Assembly: GCA_963754045.1 (NCBI GenBank)
Contig: CAVWEN010000001.1
Span: forward strand, 1 to 64,000
Direction of reading: 5' to 3'
DNA from: JALZKA01 sp963754045
Lineage (GTDB): Bacteria > Actinomycetota > Thermoleophilia > Solirubrobacterales > 70-9
DNA: 64,000 bases
Part shown: positions 43,215-51,334 of the stretch, piece after piece
Position numbering within the stretch: the first letter of the stretch is position 1
Layout: every line of letters starts with the position of its first letter
Program-made: the position numbers and the translations under genes
Notes under the pieces: generated by a model
The model's input: the letters and a program-made list of their open reading frames with translations, nothing else
Told to the model about the DNA's origin: nothing
Databases searched by the model: none

Positions 43215-44546
43215 TCAGCGCTCTGAGAGCCGCGACTCGAAGCGCTCGGCCGCCTGACGCTCGTCACGGGCACGCAACCGTTCCGCGAGCGTGCGCTGGG
43301 CCATGTTCGCCGACTTGGCGGCCAGGTCCTCGGCGCGGTCGCGAAAGCGCAGATGGGCGTTGCGCTCGTGCTTGGGATCGGTGGCCGCCGCGAGGGGGCC
43401 GTGCTCGGTCACCTGGGGCTCGGCGACGCCGTGGCGCCTGGTCGATACCTCCACGCCGCTGACCCAGCGCTCGCCGAAAAGCCTTCCGATGACCTCGTCG
43501 ACCGGCTCGCCGGTGGCGCCGATCACCCGTTTCGCACGCCTCAGAGCGGCGGTCGCGACAGCCTCGATCATCCCCTCCTGGGGGCTCGCCCCGGGCACCG
43601 TCACGTGAAGCGCCCCGACCTCCTCGCCCACGCCGAGCTCGTGCAGGTCCCCGAGCGTGCGCGGGTCGAGTGCGGCCAACGGTGGCAGGGTCACCTGAAA
43701 GGCGGCGTCGCAGCGTCCCTCCAGCGAGCTCGGGCCGAGCGAAGCTCGCTGATCGCGCTCGGCCACGCCGGCGATCGCCGGCCCGGCCGGGTGGTCCGCG
43801 GGTACCTGTATGCGCAGGTCGAAGTCGCCGCAGCGGCTGGCGAGGACGGCTTCGACGCAAGCCATGGCCTCCTCGGCAGGCGTATCGGCCGCGATCTCAA
43901 CATTCACCGCCAGCGCCGGGCGTTCGTGGCGACGCGGCGAGCCGGTCGAGCGAAATGGCGGGAGCGGAACCAGGGCCGCTGCCCCGGGATCATCGAGCTC
44001 GAGCGTCTTCCCCGCGCTGGCGGCGCGCGCCAGATCCCGCGCCAGCGAACCCACCGGCCCCCGGGCACGCGCCTCAGGCTCGGCGACGAAAACGGCGCCC
44101 GCTGCATGCAGTCGGTAGAGAAGATCCAGGCGGCGCAATTCGGGGGCGGCAGAGCCGAGGCTGCCGGCGTACTCGAAGAGCTCGCGGCGAACGGCAAAGG
44201 TGCAGTCCGCTGCGGCGAGGTGGCAACCGTCGGCGAGATCGGTCAGGTCACGGGTCATGTCGCGGACCAGGCCCAGCGGCTCGACAGCGCCGGGATCGTC
44301 GGGCTCGACCGGTCCCAGGCTGACCGCGTCGGTCACAGCCACGTGCCAGCGTGCGTGCGCACGCTCGAACCCCTCGCGGGGAACCACATCGGGCGGCAGC
44401 AGCACGATCACGTCGCCTTCCGGGACGGTTTCGGCGTCGGCGTTGAGCACGCCGACGCTAACGGCGGGCGGGCCGTCACCGGCGGCGGGCGACTCGATGT
44501 CGTGCCAGAGGTGCTGCGGGACGCTCACGGGAAGGGGCTCGTTCAC
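43215..44546 (-). CDS. Glycosyltransferase-like protein of the divergent pair (copy 1)
   Basis: This is a 443-residue protein. The N-terminal half looks like a reduced GT-A enzyme (DVIVLLPPDVVPREGFERAH; ADCTFAVRRELFEYAGSLGS resembles the acceptor region of family 2 transferases), but no clear DxD is seen. The second half (VNVEIAADTPAEEAMACVEA, DLRIQVPADHPAGPAIAGVA) matches, by eye, the whole of the smaller protein at 47871-48686. The last 60 residues are a charged coiled coil (LAAKSANMAQRTLAERLRARD). GTG 44546 is fixed by TAGAGT exactly 7 nt upstream. It is divergent from the GT-A gene at 44589. Confidence 0.65.
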   Translation of the reverse strand: MNEPLPVSVPQHLWHDIESPAAGDGPPAVSVGVLNADAETVPEGDVIVLLPPDVVPREGFERAHARWHVAVTDAVSLGPVEPDDPGAVEPLGLVRDMTRDLTDLADGCHLAAADCTFAVRRELFEYAGSLGSAAPELRRLDLLYRLHAAGAVFVAEPEARARGPVGSLARDLARAASAGKTLELDDPGAAALVPLPPFRSTGSPRRHERPALAVNVEIAADTPAEEAMACVEAVLASRCGDFDLRIQVPADHPAGPAIAGVAERDQRASLGPSSLEGRCDAAFQVTLPPLAALDPRTLGDLHELGVGEEVGALHVTVPGASPQEGMIEAVATAALRRAKRVIGATGEPVDEVIGRLFGERWVSGVEVSTRRHGVAEPQVTEHGPLAAATDPKHERNAHLRFRDRAEDLAAKSANMAQRTLAERLRARDERQAAERFESRLSER

Positions 44547-44552
44547 GCGCCT

Positions 44553-44580
44553 GACTCTATTCGGCGCCCTGCGTAGAGTC
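44553..44580. promoter_or_regulatory. Symmetric divergent promoter
   Basis: GACTCTA (44553-44559) and TAGAGTC (44574-44580) are a perfect inverted repeat 14 nt apart. Each arm contains a TAGAGT -10 pointing outward: 7 nt to the GTG at 44546 on the minus strand and 9 nt to the ATG at 44589 on the plus strand. The two genes should fire from back-to-back promoters. Confidence 0.55.
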
Positions 44581-44588
44581 TCGCGGCG

Positions 44589-46073
44589 ATGAACGCGCCG
44601 GACACGCACCCGCCGGACCGGCCCCTGCCCCTTCGCGTGGGCTTCGAAAGCGACGCCACACGCGCCCGGCTCGGCCTGGGCGTCGAGGCGGTCGTGGTCG
44701 CGCCGGCCGAGGACACACACGACGGCCTCGACATCCTCGTCACGGATTCCCCGCAAGGCGCGGAGGCCGTTCCCGGTGGACCGCGATCGCGCGATCGGCT
44801 CGGTGGCGCCGCGGTCGTCGACCCGGGAACGATCGTGCCGCCCGTCGATCCGGCGCTGTTCAATCCGCTGGGATTTCGCGATGTGGGTGTTGCCGGGCTG
44901 GCGGCGCTGATCACGCGCTCCGGCCGCGGGTTCGGGCCCGGAATCGCCCTGGTGGCAAGCGCGGCTCGTGAGCAGCCGGTCACCATGCTCGCGTCCGGTG
45001 GCGCGGAGCTTTCGGCCCTGCCGAACGGGACGCGGCGGACACCGCTCAGGTCCGCGATCCAGGCGGTGCGCCGGGCGAGCGAGCATCTCGCCGTCCTCGA
45101 CCACCCCAGCTTCCACGCCTCCGAGCTCGAGCGGGCGGGCTGGATCGCGAAGCTCTGCGCCGCCGGGGTACCGGTCTGCGCCGAGGAGATCTCCGATTCG
45201 CTGGCCGAGCTGCTGGGCTCCGAGCTGGCGGAGTTGCTGGAGCCACTGCGAGCCCGCGACATGGCCGACCTCGACCAGCGGGAACGGACCTCGGTTGCGC
45301 TTCGCCGGGCCGCGCTCCGGGAGCACTCGGCGCAGGCGCGCTGGCGCCAGATCGCCGCCGCGGCCGGGATCGAGTTGCCGGGCCGGCCGATGGTCTCGGT
45401 GATCCTCTCGACCCGGCGCGAGAGCTGGCTCGAGCACGGGATCGCCCAGGTGGCCCGCCAGGTCTACGAACCGCTGGAGCTGGTCGTGTGCCTGCACGGC
45501 GACGAGTTCGCCCCGGGAACCACCGAGCGGATCCGCTCCCTGTATGAGGGGGAGCTCCAGGTGATCCGGGTCGACGGCGAGCTGACCCTGGGTGATGCGC
45601 TCAACGCCGGGGTCGAGACCTCAAACGGCGAGCTGGTCACGAAGATGGACGACGACGACTACTACTCGACCGAGCACCTGTGGGACCTGGTCTTGGCGCT
45701 GGAGTACTCAGGGGCCGATTTGGTGGGGAAGGGAGCCGAGTTCGTCTATTTGCAGTGGGTCGATTTGACGATGCGACGGTTCAAGGGCGACGCCGAATCG
45801 GATCACCCCCGGCTGGCGGGCGGGGCGATGATGGCGCGCAAGGGGCCCCTGCTGGAAATCGGCGGCTGGCCGTCGCGCTCGCGTGGCGAAGACACCTGGA
45901 TCGTCAAAAACTTCAAGGCCGCCGGGCGGGATACGTTCCGCACCCATGGCTACGGGTACATCCTCAACCGCCACGGTCAGGGCCATACCTGGAACACGTA
46001 TGTGGACTACTTCCTGATCCAGTCCCAGCGCGAGTGGCGCGGACTGCGCTTCGTCGAGTCCGCGGTCGACTAG
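44589..46073 (+). CDS. Family-2-type glycosyltransferase (copy 1) with N-terminal extension
   Basis: This 494-residue protein has a GT-A catalytic domain spanning about 265-480. It contains MVSVILSTRRESWLEHGIAQ, the nucleotide-binding YEPLELVVCLHGDEF and the metal motif KMDDDDYY near 352. MMARKGPLLEIGGWPSRSRGED is the acceptor site and catalytic base region. Residues 1-160 are a poorly conserved N-terminal domain (LPLRVGFESDATRARL). Residues 167-381 are encoded by a 646-bp block nearly identical to the second copy at 48716, while both flanks have diverged. It probably adds a sugar to the island's polysaccharide. Confidence 0.85.
   Translation: MNAPDTHPPDRPLPLRVGFESDATRARLGLGVEAVVVAPAEDTHDGLDILVTDSPQGAEAVPGGPRSRDRLGGAAVVDPGTIVPPVDPALFNPLGFRDVGVAGLAALITRSGRGFGPGIALVASAAREQPVTMLASGGAELSALPNGTRRTPLRSAIQAVRRASEHLAVLDHPSFHASELERAGWIAKLCAAGVPVCAEEISDSLAELLGSELAELLEPLRARDMADLDQRERTSVALRRAALREHSAQARWRQIAAAAGIELPGRPMVSVILSTRRESWLEHGIAQVARQVYEPLELVVCLHGDEFAPGTTERIRSLYEGELQVIRVDGELTLGDALNAGVETSNGELVTKMDDDDYYSTEHLWDLVLALEYSGADLVGKGAEFVYLQWVDLTMRRFKGDAESDHPRLAGGAMMARKGPLLEIGGWPSRSRGEDTWIVKNFKAAGRDTFRTHGYGYILNRHGQGHTWNTYVDYFLIQSQREWRGLRFVESAVD
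45087..45732 (+). repeat. 646-bp near-identical block, copy 1
   Basis: This block pairs with 49364-50009 in direct orientation, offset 4277. Comparing line by line, I find one mismatch (C at 45122, T at 49399). It starts and ends abruptly inside two homologous genes at the same codon phase. Confidence 0.93.
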
Positions 46074-46075
46074 CC

Positions 46076-46315
46076 CTACAGGCCCTTACGGTACTCCTCG
46101 AGCCGCTCGCGAAGACGCTCGTCGTCGCGGTTGGCCGCCGGCAGCAAAACCTCGGAGACGATGTCCGTGAGCTCGGCCACGCGGCGGTTAACCCGGCGCG
46201 CTTCCTGGACTTCCTTGTCGAGTATGTCCGTGCGCCGTTCGAGCCTGCGAATTCGCCGCCGGTTTGCGAACAGCAGCGTCTTGAGTCGGTCTCCGGTGCC
46301 GTTCGATTCGCCCAT
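46076..46315 (-). CDS. Small coiled-coil protein, 79 aa
   Basis: This is a charged, mostly helical protein (LLFANRRRIRRLERRTDILD, KEVQEARRVNRRVAELTDIV) with heptad-like spacing. It has no membrane segment and no recognised domain. ATG 46315 overlaps the stop of the LicD-methyltransferase gene (TGATG), so it is the last gene of a three-gene minus-strand operon. It might bridge or oligomerise glycan-assembly enzymes, but that is speculation. Confidence 0.65.
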   Translation of the reverse strand: MGESNGTGDRLKTLLFANRRRIRRLERRTDILDKEVQEARRVNRRVAELTDIVSEVLLPAANRDDERLRERLEEYRKGL

Positions 46316-47871
46316 CAGGCCCAGTTCGCGACGATCCGGCACACGTGTGGATCCTCGTCCTTGTAAACGGCGAGACCGTGTGCGGCCTCCTGATGAGAGA
46401 TCGTCGCGCCCCGCTCCTCGAGCTCGGAGACCACCTGATCGGGACTCAGGTAGCGGCGGAAGTGCTCCCCGAACTCGTGGGGCTGGTTCTCGTCCTCGCC
46501 GGTGCGGAACTCGAGGTACAGATGCCCGCCACCCGCGAGCGCGAGCTTTGCCAGCTGCCAGAGGTTGTCGCGGCCAGCGTCCTCCAGAGCGTGCACGAGA
46601 AAGCGGCCGTAGAGGACGTGCTCGTGCTCCTCGTGGGCGAGACGGGCGCCGACCTCCATCACCTGGCGCAGGTCGTAGAGGTCGAGCACCTCGAAGCGGG
46701 CATCGTCGAGCCCGTCGGCCGCCGCGGCCTCGGTGGCGTGATCGACTCCCGGCTTCGCGTAATCGAGGCCGAGCACCGGATGCCCCTGGCGGGCGAACCA
46801 CAGCGAGTCGCGCCCGGTGCCCGAGCCGACGTCGACGACGGGCGTGGCGCCCTGCTCGCGTTCGCTGACCCAACGGGCGAAGGCCGACGGCTCGCGAGGA
46901 ACGTCCTGGCTGCGCCTGCTTCGGTAGAACTCATCCCAGTACTTGATGTTCAAGTGAAAGCCTCCCAACCAGCCGTTGATGCGACGTCGCGTTCCACGGC
47001 GGATCTTGAATTCGAATGACGGATCCGGAATGCGCCAGTCGGGACCGTAGGTAGCTGCAAGCAACGCATCGGGATCGGCGGGCGCGGGCAGTTGCCTGCC
47101 GTGCAAGCCTACCCGTCCCACCGGGACGATCGCAGACCGATCAAGCGCGGCACGAACCGCGAAAGCCTGATGGAACATGTCCTCGACGTGAAAGCAAGTG
47201 AAGACGTCGACGTAGCGCGAGACGCCGTCGGGGCCCCGGAAAGTCACCTGCAGGAAGCCGGCCGAGAAGCGCTTCACGCCCCAGCCGTGGTGCACCAACG
47301 CGCGCTGCAGGGCAAACGACTCCCGCGCGACGTCCGCCGGGTGCACGTGCGAGCTCATGTAGGCGACGTCGACGTCGTCGTCGTGGCCGATCAGCCGGCC
47401 TTCGCGCACCGCGCCCAGCAGGGTTCCATAGGTGATAAACGCCGGCAGGCCGCAACCGTCGGTGAGAAATCGCAGAACCTCCTCCGTCTGCACAAGGGTC
47501 GCGTCGATCCTGTCCGCCCCGGCGGCGTCGAACGGCTGGACCAGCTCGCCCCACTTGTTCAGAGCCAGGGGGTGCCCTTCCTCGGTGGCAACCTCGATCC
47601 GGCCTTCGCCGCTGCCCGTACGAAGCTCGCCGGTGAACAGCTCCTCGCCGGACTGATGGTCGCGGATGGTCACCGTGGCGATGCCGTCGAAGTAGGGGCG
47701 CAGCGACTCGGGCCAGGGCAGGGCGCCGCGCTCGTCGATGTCTTTCATGTCGCGATCCACCGACCAGACCCGGCGCCCGTCGAACAGCACGTCGAGGACG
47801 GCGTCCGAGCCTGTTGGGATGCGAACCCCGGCCTCGTCGACCGCGATGTCCGGGTCCGACGCGGGGGGCAC
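46315..47871 (-). CDS. LicD-family phosphotransferase fused to SAM methyltransferase
   Basis: This is a 518-residue two-enzyme fusion. Residues about 120-300 are LicD/fukutin-like (ITYGTLLGAVREGRLIGHDD ending in DVDV at about 147-169), a family that transfers phosphocholine or similar phospho-groups to surface glycans. Residues 320-518 are a class I methyltransferase with motif I VVDVGSGTGRDSLWFARQGH at 345-364 and LGLDYAKPGVDHA. GTG 47871 overlaps the previous stop as TAGTG. A longer frame to 48027 would read through the preceding gene and has no homology. The fusion suggests transfer and methylation of the same decoration. Confidence 0.83.
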   Translation of the reverse strand: MPPASDPDIAVDEAGVRIPTGSDAVLDVLFDGRRVWSVDRDMKDIDERGALPWPESLRPYFDGIATVTIRDHQSGEELFTGELRTGSGEGRIEVATEEGHPLALNKWGELVQPFDAAGADRIDATLVQTEEVLRFLTDGCGLPAFITYGTLLGAVREGRLIGHDDDVDVAYMSSHVHPADVARESFALQRALVHHGWGVKRFSAGFLQVTFRGPDGVSRYVDVFTCFHVEDMFHQAFAVRAALDRSAIVPVGRVGLHGRQLPAPADPDALLAATYGPDWRIPDPSFEFKIRRGTRRRINGWLGGFHLNIKYWDEFYRSRRSQDVPREPSAFARWVSEREQGATPVVDVGSGTGRDSLWFARQGHPVLGLDYAKPGVDHATEAAAADGLDDARFEVLDLYDLRQVMEVGARLAHEEHEHVLYGRFLVHALEDAGRDNLWQLAKLALAGGGHLYLEFRTGEDENQPHEFGEHFRRYLSPDQVVSELEERGATISHQEAAHGLAVYKDEDPHVCRIVANWA

Positions 47872-48686
47872 TACGCCGAGTCCGGCGGCGCGCTTGAGCG
47901 CCGGCGGTCGGTCATAAAACGGCGGGCGCGGCGGCCAGTCGTGCGGACTGCGCTGAAAGCTGAGTTCAGTAGGCCCGGAAGCGCAGCGATCCGGCGACCG
48001 AACGAGCGACCGCGCCAGCGCATCCACTCGATCGGGCCGCTGCGGCCGAGCCGGCGCTCGGCGAGGAGCAGGCGGGAGCGCTCGTGGCGGGTCTGCAGCC
48101 GCTCGCGCGAGAGTCGGTGGTGGTTGGCGTCCATGCGTGCCCGCATCGTCGACGAGCGCGCCCGGTGGCGCAGATGCTCGGCCCGCTCCGCCGACATCCC
48201 GGCGATCGGCGGCGGGCCCGGCGTATCACGGCTAAACGTGGAGCGCAGCCCAACCTCGGCAGCACGCACGCGGCGGGTTCCGGAGCCGTTGGCGGCAACC
48301 CGAAGCGTCCCGACGGCGGAGAGAGTCGGACCGAGGCGACCGGGCACACGCACCTCGACCAGGGCGAGGCCGCCGGCGTCGATCAGCCCCAGCAGGGCCG
48401 GCAGCGTCCGCGACTCCGGGCGGGCGACGGCGGGCATACTCACCCAGACCCCCGTTTCAGGTGCATCGGCCCCGGGCGCCGGGAAGCTGACTCGTTCGTC
48501 GCCCGCGCAGAGGCGTTCGAGGCCGGCGCGCCGGGGGTCGTCGCTATCGAGCGGCACCCCCACCCGCAGGTTGGCTATGCCTGAGGCAAGCGCCGCGTCG
48601 ACGGCGCCCAGCACCGTCGCCAGGGGGGCGCGCCGGGCTTCGATTTCGACGATCGGGCCCGCATCAGGTTCGTTTCGCCGCTCCAT
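47871..48686 (-). CDS. Glycosyltransferase-associated protein of the divergent pair (copy 2, short form)
   Basis: This 271-residue protein resembles the C-terminal half of the protein at 43215-44546. IVEIEARRAPLATVLGAVDA parallels its VNVEIAADTPAEEAMACVEA, both contain an L-R-(V/I)-x-(V/P)-P-D stretch, and both end in an Arg-rich coiled coil (RMDANHHRLSRERLQTRHER). The N-terminal GT-A-like half found in copy 1 is absent. ATG 48686 is chosen; TACGAT lies 9 nt upstream. It heads the operon with the LicD fusion and the small coiled-coil protein, and is divergent from the second GT-A gene. Confidence 0.6.
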   Translation of the reverse strand: MERRNEPDAGPIVEIEARRAPLATVLGAVDAALASGIANLRVGVPLDSDDPRRAGLERLCAGDERVSFPAPGADAPETGVWVSMPAVARPESRTLPALLGLIDAGGLALVEVRVPGRLGPTLSAVGTLRVAANGSGTRRVRAAEVGLRSTFSRDTPGPPPIAGMSAERAEHLRHRARSSTMRARMDANHHRLSRERLQTRHERSRLLLAERRLGRSGPIEWMRWRGRSFGRRIAALPGLLNSAFSAVRTTGRRARRFMTDRRRSSAPPDSA

Positions 48687-48695
48687 CAAGCCGCG

Positions 48696-48705
48696 ATCGT
48701 AACCT
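48696..48705. promoter_or_regulatory. Overlapping divergent -10 elements
   Basis: In ATCGTAACCT the minus-strand -10 TACGAT (48701-48696) and the plus-strand -10 TAACCT (48700-48705) share two base pairs. The minus gene starts 9 nt beyond one and the plus gene 10 nt beyond the other. RNA polymerase could not occupy both at once, so the two directions may compete. Confidence 0.4.
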
Positions 48706-48715
48706 TCACGTCCCG

Positions 48716-50377
48716 ATGCAACCGACCGCGACGGCGACGACCGAGAGACCCAGGGACGCCGGTTCGAGGCTGGTCCCGGCCGAGCACCTACCGCTCCGGG
48801 CGGGCTTCGCAGGCACGGCGACGGCCAGCGGGCTGGCCTCCGCAGTCGCCGCGCGGGTCGTCGGCAAGCCGCCACGCCGCGCCCGGGACCTTGTGTCTGG
48901 CGAGCCCGGCCAGGTGCAGGTTCTCGTCGTCGACCGGCCGGGCCATCTCTCGACCGGAGCGCTGCGAGAAGCGTGCGAGGGTGCGCGCGCCGCCGGCGTC
49001 CCGGTCGTCGGGATTCGTCGCGACGGCGAGCGCCCGGCCTGGGAAGGGCTTGCCGAGATCGAGACGGGCGCGCCGGGATCGACGCCCGGCCTGACCGCCG
49101 CTCCGGCGGTCGACATCGGTCGCTACAACCCAACTCACTTCTCCGTCACGGGCGTGGGCGGCTACATCGCCGCCCTCGATCCCGACGTTGCACCGGAAAG
49201 CGCTCGCCCCGCATTCGCGATGCTCGACTCGGCCACGCGCTTCGGCCCCGTCTCGATGCGAAGCCCGGGGGATCCCGCCGAGTCACTAGGTCCCGCCGGG
49301 GTCGTGGCGGCGCCGCTCATCGACCCCACGGACAACGAGCTTCTAGAAGTACTCCACCGACGGCTCGCCGTCCTCGACCACCCCAGCTTCCACGCCTCTG
49401 AGCTCGAGCGGGCGGGCTGGATCGCGAAGCTCTGCGCCGCCGGGGTACCGGTCTGCGCCGAGGAGATCTCCGATTCGCTGGCCGAGCTGCTGGGCTCCGA
49501 GCTGGCGGAGTTGCTGGAGCCACTGCGAGCCCGCGACATGGCCGACCTCGACCAGCGGGAACGGACCTCGGTTGCGCTTCGCCGGGCCGCGCTCCGGGAG
49601 CACTCGGCGCAGGCGCGCTGGCGCCAGATCGCCGCCGCGGCCGGGATCGAGTTGCCGGGCCGGCCGATGGTCTCGGTGATCCTCTCGACCCGGCGCGAGA
49701 GCTGGCTCGAGCACGGGATCGCCCAGGTGGCCCGCCAGGTCTACGAACCGCTGGAGCTGGTCGTGTGCCTGCACGGCGACGAGTTCGCCCCGGGAACCAC
49801 CGAGCGGATCCGCTCCCTGTATGAGGGGGAGCTCCAGGTGATCCGGGTCGACGGCGAGCTGACCCTGGGTGATGCGCTCAACGCCGGGGTCGAGACCTCA
49901 AACGGCGAGCTGGTCACGAAGATGGACGACGACGACTACTACTCGACCGAGCACCTGTGGGACCTGGTCTTGGCGCTGGAGTACTCAGGGGCCGATTTGG
50001 TGGGGAAGGCCGCGGAGTTCGTCTATCTCGAGGACATCGACGTGACCATCCGCCAGGTCAGCCAGGACTCGGAGCACCGCATGGCCGGCGGCGGCATGAT
50101 GGCCGTGAAGGAGCCGTTGCGGGCGATCGGCGGCTGGCCGCAGCGCTCGCGTGGCGAGGACATCCACCTGGTCCGCCGCTTCCTCGGCGCGGACCGGCCG
50201 ATCAAGCGGATCCCTCCCCACGGTTACATCCTCAACCGCCACGGCGTCGATCACACCTGGCGCCCACAAGTCGACTATTTCCTGTTTCGCTCGAAGAGCA
50301 CCTGGCGCGGCCTTGGGTTCGAGGTCACCGCGATCGAGCCGCCGACCGACCCCTACTCACGGATCCCCCACGCCTAG
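48716..50377 (+). CDS. Family-2-type glycosyltransferase (copy 2) with N-terminal extension
   Basis: This 553-residue paralogue of the protein at 44589 has the same GT-A motifs (MVSVILSTRRESW, YEPLELVVCLHGDEF, KMDDDDYY near 402). Residues 217-431 lie in the 646-bp block identical to copy 1 except one silent change. The C-terminal acceptor part differs (FVYLEDIDVTIRQVSQDSEH, MMAVKEPLRAIGGWPQRSRG), as does the longer N-terminal domain (EHLPLRAGFAGTATASGL). The two enzymes therefore probably share a donor but not an acceptor, which is inference. Confidence 0.85.
   Translation: MQPTATATTERPRDAGSRLVPAEHLPLRAGFAGTATASGLASAVAARVVGKPPRRARDLVSGEPGQVQVLVVDRPGHLSTGALREACEGARAAGVPVVGIRRDGERPAWEGLAEIETGAPGSTPGLTAAPAVDIGRYNPTHFSVTGVGGYIAALDPDVAPESARPAFAMLDSATRFGPVSMRSPGDPAESLGPAGVVAAPLIDPTDNELLEVLHRRLAVLDHPSFHASELERAGWIAKLCAAGVPVCAEEISDSLAELLGSELAELLEPLRARDMADLDQRERTSVALRRAALREHSAQARWRQIAAAAGIELPGRPMVSVILSTRRESWLEHGIAQVARQVYEPLELVVCLHGDEFAPGTTERIRSLYEGELQVIRVDGELTLGDALNAGVETSNGELVTKMDDDDYYSTEHLWDLVLALEYSGADLVGKAAEFVYLEDIDVTIRQVSQDSEHRMAGGGMMAVKEPLRAIGGWPQRSRGEDIHLVRRFLGADRPIKRIPPHGYILNRHGVDHTWRPQVDYFLFRSKSTWRGLGFEVTAIEPPTDPYSRIPHA
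49364..50009 (+). repeat. 646-bp near-identical block, copy 2
   Basis: This is the direct repeat of 45087-45732. Sequence immediately left and right has drifted far apart although the genes are homologous throughout, so the identity is younger than the duplication. Confidence 0.93.
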
Positions 50378-50380
50378 GCG

Positions 50381-51322
50381 TCAGCCGACGGGGTAGCCCA
50401 GCTCGCGCAGGCGATCGCCGGCGATCGCCTCGAAGGTCGCGATCTCCTCGGCGGTGAGCTTCTCGCGCCAGCCGTTGATCCGGGAGGGATCGGGTGCTCG
50501 CTTGAGGTTTTCCATGATCTTCATCCGCTCCTCGGTCGAGACGATGCGGCCATCGATTGCGACCTCCTCGGGTGGGGTCTCGAGGGCGATGCGCTCGTCC
50601 ACGTTCTCGTAGTAGCGGACCATGCGCTCGTCAAAGGGAATCTCGATGAACTCGGCGATCCTGCGCAGGTTCGGCTCGGGGTCGCGGACCAGATCCTCGT
50701 AGATGATCTCGAGGTAGTACGGCAGGTTCTCGGCGCGACGGCGGGCATCGTCGATCCGCTTTACCCAGTACTCCGCGCAGCCCTCGACCGTGTCCGGGCC
50801 GAACCACAGGTCCTTGATCGAGTTGGCGACCGCGCGCCCGTCGCGGATCAGGTGGACGAAGCGTGCCTCGGGCAGGTGCCTTGCGATCAGCGGCATCTTG
50901 ATCACGTAGAACGGCGTCTTGTCGCCCCAGCGCGGTTTGCCGATCTTCTCCGCGTACATCTCGTAGAAGCAGCGCAGCCCGTCCCCCAACTGCCTGGGCT
51001 TGCGCTCACGCACGCGCGCCGCGAATGCCTCGGCGTCGAGGTGGAAGTCGGGCCAGCGCTTGTGGCCGGTGATCGACTCGATCAGGGCCTCCACGGCGTC
51101 GGCGCCCACCCGACGGCGGGCGGCGCGCCAGTCCTTTGCGGCACGGTTGATGAAGTAGGTCTCAGGCGGGATCGCCAGTTCGGGGTGGGCGTCCAGCATC
51201 AGCCGCAACATCGTGGTACCCGAGCGCGGAGCGCCCACCACGAACGGCGCGGGCGGGCCGTCGTGCCCGGCTGCGAATGAGCTGGAGGGGAGCGCTCGCT
51301 TAAGTCGGTCTAGCCGAGACAC
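50381..51322 (-). CDS. Sulfotransferase, GAPRSGTT type (ST-G)
   Basis: This 313-residue enzyme is a third type in this island. It has the PAPS loop GAPRSGTTMLRLML at 30-43, PPETYFINRA, GDKTPFYVIKMP and the 3'-phosphate region HLIRDGRAVANSIKDLW. RINGWREKLTAEEIATFEAI near the end is typical of the stf0/Sulfotransfer_3-like group. GTG 51322 is preceded by TAGACT with a 9-nt gap. Its 3' end is repeated just upstream of its own start (51335-51402), the remnant of a neighbouring copy. Confidence 0.87.
   Translation of the reverse strand: MSRLDRLKRALPSSSFAAGHDGPPAPFVVGAPRSGTTMLRLMLDAHPELAIPPETYFINRAAKDWRAARRRVGADAVEALIESITGHKRWPDFHLDAEAFAARVRERKPRQLGDGLRCFYEMYAEKIGKPRWGDKTPFYVIKMPLIARHLPEARFVHLIRDGRAVANSIKDLWFGPDTVEGCAEYWVKRIDDARRRAENLPYYLEIIYEDLVRDPEPNLRRIAEFIEIPFDERMVRYYENVDERIALETPPEEVAIDGRIVSTEERMKIMENLKRAPDPSRINGWREKLTAEEIATFEAIAGDRLRELGYPVG
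50400..50445 (+). repeat. 46-bp direct repeat, copy in the ST-G 3' end
   Basis: This repeat matches 51357-51402 at 45 of 46 positions, offset 957. It encodes the ATFEAIAGDRLREL segment on the minus strand. Confidence 0.85.
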
Positions 51323-51334
51323 GGGCGGGCAAGT

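Noticed and set aside
44547..45497. N-terminal extension of the minus-strand protein ending at 43215
   Set aside because: It overlaps the real GT-A gene on the other strand. The leaderless promoter fixes the start at 44546. A similar antisense frame exists over the identical block in copy 2, so it merely mirrors the duplication.
47872..48027. Longer start for the LicD fusion
   Set aside because: The extension reads through the end of the preceding gene and has no homology. GTG 47871 is coupled to its stop.
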